The notes under the pieces: model-generated
What the model saw: only the letters and a program-made list of their open reading frames with translations
The model's database searches: none
Told to the model about the DNA's origin: nothing
Assembly: GCF_030814835.1 (NCBI RefSeq)
Contig: NZ_JAUSVS010000005.1
Span: forward strand, 186,001-250,000
Source: Caulobacter ginsengisoli
Lineage (GTDB): Bacteria > Pseudomonadota > Alphaproteobacteria > Caulobacterales > Caulobacteraceae
Direction of reading: 5' to 3'
DNA length: 64,000 nucleotides
Position numbers and translations under genes: made by a program
Shown: positions 35,140 to 43,859 of the stretch, one piece after another
How positions within the stretch are numbered: position 1 is the first letter of the stretch
Layout: each line of letters starts with the position of its first letter

Positions 35140-36410
35140 ACCGGCTGCTGCGCATCGCCCGCCGCGAATACGTCGCCTATGTCCGCACCGTCGGCTTCTG
35201 GCTGTCGATGATCATGATGCCGCTGGGCTTCGGCGTGGCCTCGACCCTGCCAGCCATGATGGCCCACAACACGCCGGTGCCAGCCCTGGCGGTAATCGAC
35301 CTGACCGGCGGCGGCTATGAAGCGGTCATCGCCGCCGATCTGGCCAAATCCAAGGGTAAGCCACCCGCCCAGCTGGTCCCTCTCCCCATCGCTGCGCCCG
35401 CCGACCCGGCCCAGGCCGCCAAGCTGCTTCGGCCCTGGCTGACCGGTGACCGCCTGCTGCCCGGCAAGCGCAAGCTCGAGGGCGTGGCCATCCTGCACGG
35501 CTCCGGCGAGGCGGTGGCCGTCGACCTCTGGAAGGCCAATGTGCTGAACCGCGACCTGGATCGGGCCGTGCGGGGCGCGGTCACCGATGAGCTGCGCCGC
35601 AAGCGTCTGGCCGCCGCCGGGGTCGACGCCGCGACGCTGCGGGCCGCCGATGCGCTGGAACCGAAAATGACCGCCTATTCCGCCAAGGCCTCGGGCAAGG
35701 TCGCCCTGCGCGACCGCCTGCCCGGCATCGTCGGCTTCGGCTGCGCCATGCTGCTGTGGTCGGTGATCATGACCGGGGCCGGCATCCTGCTGAACAGCGT
35801 CATCGAGGAGAAGTCGAGCCGGGTGCTCGAGGTGCTGCTCGCGTCCGCTTCCGTGCCCGAGATCATGTTCGGCAAGATCCTGGGCGTCGCCGGGGTGACC
35901 TTCACGGTGATGGGAGTCTGGCTCAGCGTGGCGGCGACCCTGCTCGTCTCGCTGGCGCCCAATATCGCCGCCGATGTCGGGGCGGTGCTGGCCGGCCATG
36001 GCCTGGTCTTCTATTTCGCCTTCTACCTGGTCGGCGGCTATCTGATGTACGCCGCCATCTTCACCGCCGTGGGCGCCTTCTGCGAGACCACCCGCGAGGC
36101 CCAGACCCTGCTGGGCCCGGTGATGCTGATCCTGATCATCCCCATCGTCTTCCTGACCCAGGCCATCCAGCACCCCGATTCGCCGGTCCTGGCGGCCCTG
36201 TCCTGGATCCCGCCCTTCACGCCGTTCCTGATGACCGCGCGGGTGGCCAGCGAGCCGCCCTGGTGGGAGATCGCGGGCACGGGGCTGCTGATGGCGGCCA
36301 CCGTCGCGCTGGTGGTGTGGATCGCCGGCCGGGCGTTCCGGGCCGGGGCGCTGTCGACGGAGAAGGTGGACTTCAAGGGGCTGGTGGCGCGGCTGAGAAG
36401 GGCAGATTGA
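35136..36410 (+). CDS. ABC-2 type transporter permease (NatB-like)
   Basis: The 424-residue protein has one N-terminal span (VGFWLSMIMMPLGFGVAST), a large extracytoplasmic region of about 190 residues and five to six C-terminal spans. The motif SVIEEKSSRVLEVLLASAS is the hallmark of the NatB/ABC-2 permeases. It starts within the stop of the ATPase gene (ATGA). Substrate unknown. Confidence 0.9.
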   Translation: MNRLLRIARREYVAYVRTVGFWLSMIMMPLGFGVASTLPAMMAHNTPVPALAVIDLTGGGYEAVIAADLAKSKGKPPAQLVPLPIAAPADPAQAAKLLRPWLTGDRLLPGKRKLEGVAILHGSGEAVAVDLWKANVLNRDLDRAVRGAVTDELRRKRLAAAGVDAATLRAADALEPKMTAYSAKASGKVALRDRLPGIVGFGCAMLLWSVIMTGAGILLNSVIEEKSSRVLEVLLASASVPEIMFGKILGVAGVTFTVMGVWLSVAATLLVSLAPNIAADVGAVLAGHGLVFYFAFYLVGGYLMYAAIFTAVGAFCETTREAQTLLGPVMLILIIPIVFLTQAIQHPDSPVLAALSWIPPFTPFLMTARVASEPPWWEIAGTGLLMAATVALVVWIAGRAFRAGALSTEKVDFKGLVARLRRAD

Positions 36411-36421
36411 ATCTTGTTTCT

Positions 36422-36573
36422 CCCTTCCTCCTCGATGGAGGAAGGGCGGGGATGGTGGTGGTGGCAGTGCGTTTCCGGAAGCACGCGGGGAGGCGACCAC
36501 GCCACCCTGAGTTCATCCCCTAACGCCGAGCGCACACCACCAACCCTGCCCTTCCTCCATCGAGGAGGAAGGG
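36422..36573. repeat. inverted repeat with 39-bp arms in convergent gap
   Basis: Arms at about 36422-36460 and 36535-36573 are nearly perfect reverse complements, and each contains its own palindrome (CCTTCCTCCTCGATGGAGGA). It fills the space between the ABC permease and rpsU, which converge. Confidence 0.85.
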
Positions 36574-36601
36574 TTCCAGATCGCGAACCACCGCCCATGC
36601 G

Positions 36602-36632
36602 AAAAGGCCGCCCTGTTGCCAGGGCGGCCCTT
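36602..36632 (-). terminator. rho-independent terminator of rpsU
   Basis: On the minus strand AGGGCGGCC... pairs as AAGGGCCGCCCT/AGGGCGGCCTT with a short CAAC-type loop and ends in TTTT. It lies 25 bp past the rpsU stop. Confidence 0.85.
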
Positions 36633-36656
36633 CAAATCTTCAGCCGAAGCTAGACC

Positions 36657-36899
36657 CTATGCCCCGCGGGGCGCGGGCTTCTTCGGGGCGGCGATCAGGC
36701 CTTCGCGCTGCAGGCGCTTGCGGGCCAGCTTGCGGGCGCGGCGAACGGCTTCGGCCTTTTGACGGGCGCGCTTCTCGGAGGGCTTTTCGTAGTGCACGTG
36801 CCGCTTCATCTCGCGGAACGAGCCTTCGCGCTGCATCTTCTTCTTCAGCGCCTTCAGCGCCTGGTCGACATTGTTGTCGCGGACGAAAATCTGAACCAG
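36657..36899 (-). CDS. rpsU: 30S ribosomal protein S21
   Basis: The 80-residue product starts [20 protein letters not shown] after the initiator and has the S21 core [20 protein letters not shown] with a basic tail. The codon in the normal start position is CTG (36899), preceded by GGAGAGAGA at the right distance. The ATG just upstream is out of frame. The nearest in-frame standard start is TTG 36956, which would add 19 unusual residues. CTG initiation is thus the simplest reading. Confidence 0.9.
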   Translation of the reverse strand: MVQIFVRDNNVDQALKALKKKMQREGSFREMKRHVHYEKPSEKRARQKAEAVRRARKLARKRLQREGLIAAPKKPAPRGA

Positions 36900-37065
36900 G
36901 GGTCTCTCTCCATCGGCTGCCCGCCGCGTCCCTTTGCGCCGGGCGGTCGAAAACAAATTGGCTTGGCCTGAAAGCGAGCTTCCACACCGAGCGGCGGCTG
37001 ATAGCAGAGGGCGCTGGCCTTGTCTATCGGCGACGGGCGCGAAAGGGCGGTATAGACTGAAGGTC

Positions 37066-37716
37066 ATGGCCGACACGACGATAGATGACGACTCCTGGGC
37101 GCAGGCCACCGAGCAGCGCATCCTGGACGAAGCCCTGCCGCTGGTCCCCAACCTGGGCTGGAGCCGCATGACCCTGGCCGCCGCCGGGAGGGCGGCGGGC
37201 CTGAGCGAGCCGGAAGTCGACCTGCTGCTGCCCAACGGGCCCCAGGACCTGGCCGCCCTGCTGTCGCGCCGCCATGACGCCGCCGCCCTGGCCAGCCTGC
37301 CCGACGCCGGCGGCCTGAAGATCCGCGAGCGCATCCGCATCGGCGTCATCGCCCGCCTCGACGCCGCCGCCGCCGACCGCGAGGCGGTGCGCCGCTGGGC
37401 CGGCTTTCTGGCCCTGCCGATGAACCTCACCCTGGCCGGCCGGCTGATCTGGGAGACCGCCGACGGCCTCTGGCGCTGGGCCGGCGACACCGCCACCGAC
37501 GAGAACCACTACAGCAAGCGGGCCATCCTGGCCGGGGTGCTGCTCTCGAGCCTCGCCGTCGACCTGGCCTCGGGGCGCGAGGCGGCCCTGGCCAATCTCG
37601 ACGCCCGCATCGAGAACGTCATGGCCTTCGAGAAGTGGAAGGCGGGCCTCAAGCCGGCCGATTTCGCCAAGGATGTCGCCGGGGCGCTGGCCCGGATCCG
37701 CTTCGGCCGGGCCTGA
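37066..37716 (+). CDS. COQ9 family protein (ubiquinone biosynthesis)
   Basis: The 216-residue protein has a TetR-like N-terminal helical part ([20 protein letters not shown]) and the COQ9 C-terminal domain with [23 protein letters not shown]9 binds ubiquinone precursors and presents them to COQ7-type hydroxylases. ATG 37066 is the clear start. It is divergent from rpsU. Confidence 0.92.
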   Translation: MADTTIDDDSWAQATEQRILDEALPLVPNLGWSRMTLAAAGRAAGLSEPEVDLLLPNGPQDLAALLSRRHDAAALASLPDAGGLKIRERIRIGVIARLDAAAADREAVRRWAGFLALPMNLTLAGRLIWETADGLWRWAGDTATDENHYSKRAILAGVLLSSLAVDLASGREAALANLDARIENVMAFEKWKAGLKPADFAKDVAGALARIRFGRA

Positions 37717-37733
37717 TTCCTCCCACCTAAATT

Positions 37734-37858
37734 CCGTCATGGCCGGGCTTGTCCCGGCCACCCATAGACTCGGCGCGTCAAGGCGCTCTCGGACAGGACC
37801 GCCGCCAACCCCAATTGCCCGTGTCTATGGGTCGCCGGGACAAGCCCGGCGATGACGG
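37734..37858. repeat. inverted repeat with 36-bp arms (REP-like)
   Basis: Arms 37734-37769 and 37823-37858 pair almost perfectly (core GTCATGGCCGGGCTTGTCCC; GACAAGCCCGGCGATGAC). The motif is of the type found many times in alphaproteobacterial genomes. It sits in the convergent gap between COQ9 and the gene at 37895. Confidence 0.85.
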
Positions 37859-37894
37859 TTGAAGGGTGGTTTGAAATTTGAATGTCGGCCGGGC

Positions 37895-38215
37895 CTAGAA
37901 GTCGGCCAGCAGCTTCCAGACCAGCCACTGCACCGGGTAGCCGAGGACCAGCACCCCGGCATAGCTGACGCCCAGCCATAGCCAGGCGGGCCGGAACCGG
38001 CCGTCCTGGAATTGGCGCACCGCCGCCGGGGCGGCGAACATGATCAGGATGACGGCCAGCGCCTGCGGGGCGATGCCCAGCAGCCCCCGCCATTCCACAT
38101 GCCGGGCGGTCAGCGCCATCTGCAGAAACTCGAGTGGCTGCAGGCTGAACCAGAGGATCATCAGGCCGCAGCCCAGGACGCCGATCCAGAAGGCGACGCT
38201 GTTCAGCCAGCGCAT
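37895..38215 (-). CDS. hypothetical membrane protein downstream of purK (106 aa)
   Basis: Three membrane spans are visible (SVAFWIGVLGCGLMILWFSL; LGIAPQALAVILIMFAAPAA; LWLGVSYAGVLVLGYPVQWL). Its ATG overlaps the purK stop, so it is in the purE-purK transcript. No family assigned; a pur role is not implied. Confidence 0.75.
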   Translation of the reverse strand: MRWLNSVAFWIGVLGCGLMILWFSLQPLEFLQMALTARHVEWRGLLGIAPQALAVILIMFAAPAAVRQFQDGRFRPAWLWLGVSYAGVLVLGYPVQWLVWKLLADF

Positions 38216-39303
38216 TACCCCCGCTCCAGAGGCCGCACCCGGTTGACGTGGCCCATCTTGCGCCCAGCGACCATCTCCCGCTTGCCGTAGAGGTGCAGCC
38301 GGGCCTCCGGATCGGCGGCCAGGCGCGGCCAGTCGGCGGCCTCCTCGCCCAGCAGGTTGGTCATCTCCACATGGCCGGTGGCGGCGGTCGAGCCCAGGGG
38401 CCAGCCGGCGACGGCGCGGATATGCTGTTCGAACTGGTCGGTGACGCAGCCGTCCTGGGTCCAGTGGCCGGTATTGTGGACGCGGGGGGCGATCTCGTTG
38501 ACCACCAGCCGGCCGTCGGTGAGCTGGAAGAGCTCGATGCCGATCACCCCGACATAGTCGAGCGCCGCCATCACCTGGGCGGCGATGCGCTCGGCCTGCT
38601 CCAGGGTGGCCGACCCGACCGGGGCCGGAGCGCTGGTGCGGCGCAGGACGCCGTTCTCGTGATGGTTCTCGGCCAGGGGAAAGAGGGCGATCTCGCCGTC
38701 GCGGCCCCGGGCGGCGATCACCGACAGCTCGCGCACGAACTCGGCCCGGGCCTCCAGTATGGCCGGGGCGCCGTCCAGCCGCGCGAAGGCGGCCGGGGCG
38801 TCGGCGGCGTTCTCGACCCAGGTCTGGCCCTTGCCGTCATAGCCGCCCCGGCGGGTCTTCAGCAGGGCCGGGGCGCCGATCTCGGCCAGGGCGATAGCGA
38901 GCGCCTCGGCGCTGTCGATGGCCGCGAAGGCCACGGTGGGGGCGCCGGCGGTGTTCAGGAAGGTCTTCTCGTCGACCCGGTCCTGGGCGACGGCCAGGGC
39001 CCTGGGATCCGGCGAGACCGTCACGTTGAGCGCCGCAAGTTGTTCGACCGCGGCGGCCGGCACGTTCTCGAACTCGTAGGTGACGACGTCGACCAGTCGG
39101 CTGAGGGCCTTCAGCGCCTTGGGGTCGTCATAGGTCGCCACGATGGTCTTCTTGACCACCCGCGAGGCCGGCGAATCCTCGTCGGGGGTGAGGATGACGA
39201 CGTCGAGGCCCAGCTTGGCGGCGGCCAGGGCCAACATGCGGCCCAGCTGGCCGCCGCCCAGGATGCCGATGGTCGAGCCGGGGGGAAGGGGGGAATCAGC
39301 CAT
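38215..39303 (-). CDS. purK: N5-carboxyaminoimidazole ribonucleotide synthase
   Basis: From ATG 39303 the protein has 362 residues with the ATP-grasp plan: GSTIGILGGGQLGRMLALAA at the start, LLKTRRGGYDGKGQ in the ATP lid, and EIAPRVHNTGHWT near the end. It makes N5-CAIR from AIR, ATP and bicarbonate in purine synthesis. It overlaps purE's stop, giving the usual purE-purK operon. Confidence 0.95.
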   Translation of the reverse strand: MADSPLPPGSTIGILGGGQLGRMLALAAAKLGLDVVILTPDEDSPASRVVKKTIVATYDDPKALKALSRLVDVVTYEFENVPAAAVEQLAALNVTVSPDPRALAVAQDRVDEKTFLNTAGAPTVAFAAIDSAEALAIALAEIGAPALLKTRRGGYDGKGQTWVENAADAPAAFARLDGAPAILEARAEFVRELSVIAARGRDGEIALFPLAENHHENGVLRRTSAPAPVGSATLEQAERIAAQVMAALDYVGVIGIELFQLTDGRLVVNEIAPRVHNTGHWTQDGCVTDQFEQHIRAVAGWPLGSTAATGHVEMTNLLGEEAADWPRLAADPEARLHLYGKREMVAGRKMGHVNRVRPLERG

Positions 39304-39791
39304 CAGTCCTCGACCGTCTCGGCCACCCCGGCGGTCTGGGCCGCCCGGTGCGCCGCCAGCCGCTCGGCCAGGGCCGGATCGGAGAGGGCCAGGATCTGGG
39401 CCGCCAGCAGCCCGGCGTTCTTGGCCCCCGCCAGCCCGACCGCCAGGGTGCCGACGGGCACGCCGGCCGGCATCTGGACGATGGAGAGCAGGCTGTCGAG
39501 GCCGTTCTGCAGCTTGGATTCCACCGGCACCCCCAGCACCGGCAGCTCGGTCATCGAGGCCGTCATGCCGGGCAGATGCGCCGCCCCGCCGGCCCCGGCG
39601 ATGATCACCTTGAACCCGGCCGCCTTGGCCCCCTTGGCGAAGGCGAACATGCGGTCGGGGGTGCGGTGGGCCGAAACCACCTTGGCCTCGTACGGAACGC
39701 CCAGGGCGTCCAGGCTCTCGGCCGCGCCCTTCAGGGTTGGCCAGTCGGAGCGGCTGCCCATGATGATGGCGACGGCGGGGGTCTCGCTCAT
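39303..39791 (-). CDS. purE: N5-carboxyaminoimidazole ribonucleotide mutase
   Basis: The 162-residue protein has the class I PurE motifs [31 protein letters not shown] and [14 protein letters not shown], including the catalytic Ser and His. It converts N5-CAIR to CAIR. purK follows with overlapping stop/start. Confidence 0.95.
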   Translation of the reverse strand: MSETPAVAIIMGSRSDWPTLKGAAESLDALGVPYEAKVVSAHRTPDRMFAFAKGAKAAGFKVIIAGAGGAAHLPGMTASMTELPVLGVPVESKLQNGLDSLLSIVQMPAGVPVGTLAVGLAGAKNAGLLAAQILALSDPALAERLAAHRAAQTAGVAETVED

Positions 39792-39919
39792 CGGTTCGGC
39801 ATTCTCTTTGCGGAGAGGGGCGTCGAAAGGTCGCCTTGTATAGGCGCCGCTTGTCGGGGAGCAACCGATAGGTCAGATTCGCAGGCAGGGCTGGGGTAAA
39901 TGATGCGATTGATTCTGCC

Positions 39920-40639
39920 ATGAAGGTCACCGGCGCCAGGGCTGAGACGTTTTCAGCGATGCGTAAACGCGCCCTGACCCAGGCCGGCGTGCAGGTCACC
40001 GGCGGCGTCGCGCCGGCCGATAAGACCGCCTTCCTGGGCCTCACCGAAGCCGACCTGACCCCCGCCGTCCAGGGCGCGCTGAAGACCCTGCTGAGCGAGA
40101 TCGACGACCTGCGCGGCGAGGTCGGCCGGCTGAAGGCCCGCCTGTCGGAGGTCGAGGGCCTGGCCGACCAGGACAGCCTGACCCCCCTGCTCAACCGCCG
40201 GGCCTTCATGCGCGAGCTGGGCCGAATCTCGGCCTTCTCGGCCCGCTATGGCTCGCCCGCCAGTCTCGCCTATTTCGACCTCGACGGCTTCAAGGCCGTC
40301 AACGACCGCTTCGGCCACGCCGCCGGCGACCAGGCCCTCAAGGCCGTGGCCGACCGCCTGCTGGCCAATGTCCGCGAGAGCGACATCGTCGGCCGGTTGG
40401 GCGGCGATGAGTTCGCCGTCATCCTGGTCCAGGCCGACCAGGCCACCGCCGAGGCCAAGGGAGAGGCGCTGAAGCGGGCGATAGAGACTCATCCGGTGGA
40501 GCTGGGCGACTGGTCGGCGCCGCTGCATGTCACCGTCGGGGTGCGGGAGATCGAGCCGGGGGCGGATCCGGAGACGGCGCTCGCGGAGGCGGACGCGACG
40601 ATGTACGTCCGCAAGCGGATCAAAAAAGAAGACACCTGA
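39920..40639 (+). CDS. diguanylate cyclase (GGDEF), DgcB-like
   Basis: The 239-residue cytoplasmic protein has an N-terminal helical/coiled-coil part (LLSEIDDLRGEVGRLKARLS) and a GGDEF domain with the intact active motif RLGGDEFAVIL. The I-site RESD lies five residues before GGDEF, so c-di-GMP product inhibition is expected. Size and layout resemble Caulobacter DgcB, which acts in surface sensing, but orthology is not proved here. It ends one base before a repeat element. Confidence 0.92.
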   Translation: MKVTGARAETFSAMRKRALTQAGVQVTGGVAPADKTAFLGLTEADLTPAVQGALKTLLSEIDDLRGEVGRLKARLSEVEGLADQDSLTPLLNRRAFMRELGRISAFSARYGSPASLAYFDLDGFKAVNDRFGHAAGDQALKAVADRLLANVRESDIVGRLGGDEFAVILVQADQATAEAKGEALKRAIETHPVELGDWSAPLHVTVGVREIEPGADPETALAEADATMYVRKRIKKEDT

Positions 40640-40820
40640 AATCCTCCCCCGGAGGGGGAGGGGGACCATGCGGAGCATGGTGGAGGGGGTTTAAGCTACA
40701 TCCAGGCGTCAGGAGAGAACGCGGCCGATAAGCTGCGGGCCCGCGAGAAAAGGGGGTTGTAGAGGCAACCCCCTCCACCACGCCTTCGGCGCGGTCCCCC
40801 TCCCCCTCCGGGGGAGGATT
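40640..40820. repeat. 181-bp palindromic repeat, intergenic copy
   Basis: Its left arm reads AATCCTCCCCCGGAGGGGGA, GGGGACCATGCGGAGCATGG and TGGAGGGGGT; the right arm is the reverse complement, around a variable centre. A second copy, at 62379-62558, lies inside tilS. This copy fits exactly between the dgc stop (40639) and the serA stop (40823), which converge. Confidence 0.92.
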
Positions 40821-40822
40821 TT

Positions 40823-42397
40823 CTAAAAGCCCAGAACCCTGACTTCCTTCACATGCGGCAACGCCTGGATCTTCGCCAGCACCGGCTCGCTCAGCATCTG
40901 GTCGATCCCCACCAGCGCGATCGCGTCGTCCCCCGCCGACACCCGGCCCAGGTTGAAGGTGGCGATGTTCACCCCCGACTCCCCAAGCATCATGCCCAGC
41001 GCACCGATGAACCCCGGCTTGTCCAGGTTGTTCACATAGAGCATGGCCGGGCTGAACGGCGCGTCCAGCTCCATGCCCTTGACCTCGATGATCCGCGGCA
41101 CCCCGCCGATCACCGCCCCGGCATAGGACTTCTCGCCCGCGTCGCTGGTGATGGTGATGCGCATCAGGCTGTCATAGACCGGCGACAGCTCCTGTTTGGA
41201 CTCCTGCACCGTGACCCCGCGCTCCTTGGCCACGGCGGGGGCGGAGACCATGTTGATCTCGGCCAGCATCGGGCGCAACACCCCGGCCAGAGCGGCGGCG
41301 GTCATCGGCTTGACGTTCAGCTTGGCGACCTCGCCGATATAGGCGACCTCGATGGCCTTCAGACCCGGATCGACCATCTGGCCGGCGAAGGCGCCCAGCT
41401 TTTCGGCCAGGGCCACGAAGGGCTTGAGCTTGGGGGCCTCGTCCGCCGTGATCGAGGGGCTGTTGAGGGCGTTGGAGACCGCCCCGGTCAGCAGGTAGTC
41501 GCTGATCTGTTCGGCCACCTGCAGGGCGACATTCTCCTGGGCCTCCAGGGTGGAGGCGCCCAGGTGCGGGGTGGCGACGAAGTTCTCGGCCCCGAACAGC
41601 GGGTTCTCCTTGGCCGGCTCGGTGACGAAGACATCGAAGCCCGCCCCGCCGATATGGCCGCTGTCCAGGCCCGCGCGCAGGGCCTCCTCGTCGACCAGGC
41701 CGCCGCGGGCGCAGTTGATGATCAGGACGCCCTTTTTGGCTTTGCCGAGGGCCTCGGCCGACAGGATGTTGCGGGTCTTGTCGGTCAGCGGGGTGTGCAG
41801 GGTGATGACGTCGGCCCGGGCCAGCAGCTCGTCCAGCTCGACCTTCTCGACCCCCAGCTCGACGGCCCGCTCGGGGCTGAGGAAGGGGTCGAAGGCCACC
41901 ACCTTCATCTTCAGCCCGATGGCCCGCTCGGCGACCAGCGAGCCGATATTGCCGCAGCCGATCAGGCCCAGGGTCTTGGCGAACAGCTCCACGCCCATGA
42001 AGCGGTTCTTCTCCCACTTGCCGGCCTGGGTGGAGACGTCGGCGGCGGGCAGCTGCCGGGCCAGGGCGAACATCATGGCGATGGCGTGCTCGGCCGTGGT
42101 GATCGAGTTGCCGAACGGGGTGTTCATGACGACGACACCCCGGGCCGTGGCGCTGGGGATGTCGACATTGTCGACCCCGATGCCGGCCCGGCCGATGACC
42201 TTCAGCCGCTTGCCGGCGGCCAGCACGTCCTTGTCGGCCTTGGTGGCCGAGCGGATGGCCAGGCCGTCATAGTCGCCGATGATCTTGAGGAGCTCGTCCT
42301 TGGTCAGGCCGATCTTGACGTCGGCCTCGACGCCGCGCTGGCGGAAGATCTCCACGGCGGCGGGAGACAGCTGGTCGGAAATCAGAACGCGGGGCAT
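40823..42397 (-). CDS. serA: D-3-phosphoglycerate dehydrogenase
   Basis: ATG 42397 gives 524 residues, the long form. The catalytic domain has the NAD motif LGLIGCGNIGSLVAERA, an Arg/Glu/His triad region (CARGGLVDEEAL; TPHLGASTLEAQENVA), then the extra intervening domain and a C-terminal ACT domain (ATFNLGRVSAGDDAIALVGI) that likely binds serine. It oxidises 3-phosphoglycerate, the first step of serine synthesis. It is last in the serC-sseB-sseB-serA operon. Confidence 0.95.
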   Translation of the reverse strand: MPRVLISDQLSPAAVEIFRQRGVEADVKIGLTKDELLKIIGDYDGLAIRSATKADKDVLAAGKRLKVIGRAGIGVDNVDIPSATARGVVVMNTPFGNSITTAEHAIAMMFALARQLPAADVSTQAGKWEKNRFMGVELFAKTLGLIGCGNIGSLVAERAIGLKMKVVAFDPFLSPERAVELGVEKVELDELLARADVITLHTPLTDKTRNILSAEALGKAKKGVLIINCARGGLVDEEALRAGLDSGHIGGAGFDVFVTEPAKENPLFGAENFVATPHLGASTLEAQENVALQVAEQISDYLLTGAVSNALNSPSITADEAPKLKPFVALAEKLGAFAGQMVDPGLKAIEVAYIGEVAKLNVKPMTAAALAGVLRPMLAEINMVSAPAVAKERGVTVQESKQELSPVYDSLMRITITSDAGEKSYAGAVIGGVPRIIEVKGMELDAPFSPAMLYVNNLDKPGFIGALGMMLGESGVNIATFNLGRVSAGDDAIALVGIDQMLSEPVLAKIQALPHVKEVRVLGF

Positions 42398-42416
42398 GGG
42401 AGGAAACCTTTTGGAT

Positions 42417-43133
42417 CTAGTGGAGGGCGGCGCGCGGGGCGCGCTCGGCAAGGATGGCGAGGCCGGTCCGCAAGGGGCTGTCGGCGGTCTCGATGGGCAT
42501 GACGTCGAGCGACTGGTCGCTGAAATCGTAGTCCTGAACGGCGGTGGCGATGGCCGCCTGGACCTCGCCCCAGGAGCCGTGGCTTTCGACGCCGAGCAGC
42601 CAGGTCGGGGCCGCGCGGCCCTCGCGCTGGGCCAGCATCAGGTAGGCGGCGGTGACCTGGAGCAGGGGCTCGAGACCCCTCTGCAGCCGTTCGATGAGCG
42701 CGACGGGCTTGTCGAAGGGCAGGCCCAGCTCCAGCCGGCTGGGCCGGGGGGCGATCTCGGGCCGGCCGCCGGCCAGCAGGGCGGTGACCTCGGCCGGGCT
42801 GAGCACCACGGTGTAGTCGCCGCCCGGATTGATCTGGAACGGCCCGGGGGCCAGCCAGTCGAACAGGGTGCGGCCGTCCTTGACCATGATCAGGGCGGCG
42901 GGGCCATAGGCCGCCACCACCCGCTCGGGCGCGGTGAAGAAGGCCACCGCCATGGTCCCGTCGGGCTGGGGCGCGGCCCGCAGGCCGGGCATGTGGCCCT
43001 GCGCGTCAGGCGGGCCCATGGGCGAGACATACAGCTTCTCGGTCAGCAGCCGCTGGCCGAAGGCGACCCGGCGACTGGGGTCGGCGACGGCCTCGGCCAG
43101 CCGCCGCTCGATGAGGTTCAGGGGCTCGAACAT
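42417..43133 (-). CDS. SseB family protein, copy 2 of serine operon
   Basis: The 238-residue protein has the two SseB parts: an N-terminal domain (LYVSPMGPP; FFTAPERVVAAYG; WLAPGPFQINPG) and a C-terminal domain (PVALIERLQRGLEPLLQVTA, TWLLGVESHGSWGEVQAAIA, VQDYDF). SseB is named for the enhanced serine sensitivity seen when it is over-produced in E. coli. It is a paralogue of gene 43138 (shared LNxIERRLxEA, YVSPxGPP, WLLGVxSxG). It lies 4 bp after copy 1 and 19 bp before serA. Confidence 0.82.
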   Translation of the reverse strand: MFEPLNLIERRLAEAVADPSRRVAFGQRLLTEKLYVSPMGPPDAQGHMPGLRAAPQPDGTMAVAFFTAPERVVAAYGPAALIMVKDGRTLFDWLAPGPFQINPGGDYTVVLSPAEVTALLAGGRPEIAPRPSRLELGLPFDKPVALIERLQRGLEPLLQVTAAYLMLAQREGRAAPTWLLGVESHGSWGEVQAAIATAVQDYDFSDQSLDVMPIETADSPLRTGLAILAERAPRAALH

Positions 43134-43137
43134 CAGC

Positions 43138-43857
43138 TCACCGCCGCATCAGGTTGACGAAGCCGTGCGGCTTGCGCGGTTTGACCACCGCGATCTCCAG
43201 GCGGAGGACGTCGGCCAGGTCCGACTTTTCCAGATCGACCAGCTGCAGCGGCCGGTCGAAGTCATAGCCCTGCACGGCCTTGTCGACGGCGGCCTGGACC
43301 GCCGACCACAGGCCGACGCTGCGCACGCCCAGCAGCCAGGCCGAACCGGCTTCGCCCGGCCGCCAGGTCACGGCCAGGAAGGCCTCGGCGACCTCGGTCA
43401 GCGGGTCCAGTTCGATGTTGAGGCGATTGACCAGCTCGACCGGCGTGTTGGCGGGCCGCCCCACCAGCACGTCCGCCGCCGGCGGCGGCGGCCGGTTCAG
43501 CAGGGCGGCCACCTCTTCCCGGGTGATCAGCAGGTCGGGAACCAGGCCGGGATTGAGCGCCAGGGGACCGGGCGCCAGCCATTTGAGCAGGGCGTGGCCG
43601 GCCCCGGCCAGCAGCGGCGCGCCGTCGGCCAGGGCCTCGCTGACCCGCTGAGGCGCGGTGAACAGTCCGGCGGCCTCCTGGCCCGAGCTGAGGCGCACGC
43701 CATAGACGGCGCCCAGCCCCTGCGACTCCTCCGGCGGGCCCAGGGGCGAGACATAGAGGACGGCGCCAGGCAGGGCGTTCAGCAACTCGGCGCGGCGCGC
43801 CGGGTCGCGCGCCGCCTCGACCAGGCGGCGTTCGATGGCATTGAGCGGCTCTATCAT
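43138..43857 (-). CDS. SseB family protein, copy 1 of serine operon
   Basis: From ATG 43857 (two bases after the serC stop) the product has 239 residues and the same two-domain plan as copy 2: VLYVSPLGPP, LFTAPQRVSEALADG, WLAPGPLALNPG, then PVELVNRLNIELDPLTEVAE, SAWLLGVRSVGLWSAVQAAV, VQGYDFDRPLQLVDLE. The C-terminal end is more basic (KPRKPHGFVNLMRR). Tight packing with serC implies coupled translation. Confidence 0.82.
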   Translation of the reverse strand: MIEPLNAIERRLVEAARDPARRAELLNALPGAVLYVSPLGPPEESQGLGAVYGVRLSSGQEAAGLFTAPQRVSEALADGAPLLAGAGHALLKWLAPGPLALNPGLVPDLLITREEVAALLNRPPPPAADVLVGRPANTPVELVNRLNIELDPLTEVAEAFLAVTWRPGEAGSAWLLGVRSVGLWSAVQAAVDKAVQGYDFDRPLQLVDLEKSDLADVLRLEIAVVKPRKPHGFVNLMRR

Positions 43858-43859
43858 GA

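Noticed and set aside
36900..37496. Long N-terminal extension of rpsU antisense to the COQ9 gene
   Set aside because: S21 proteins begin at VQIFV; the extension is Arg/Ser-rich and opposite a well-supported gene.
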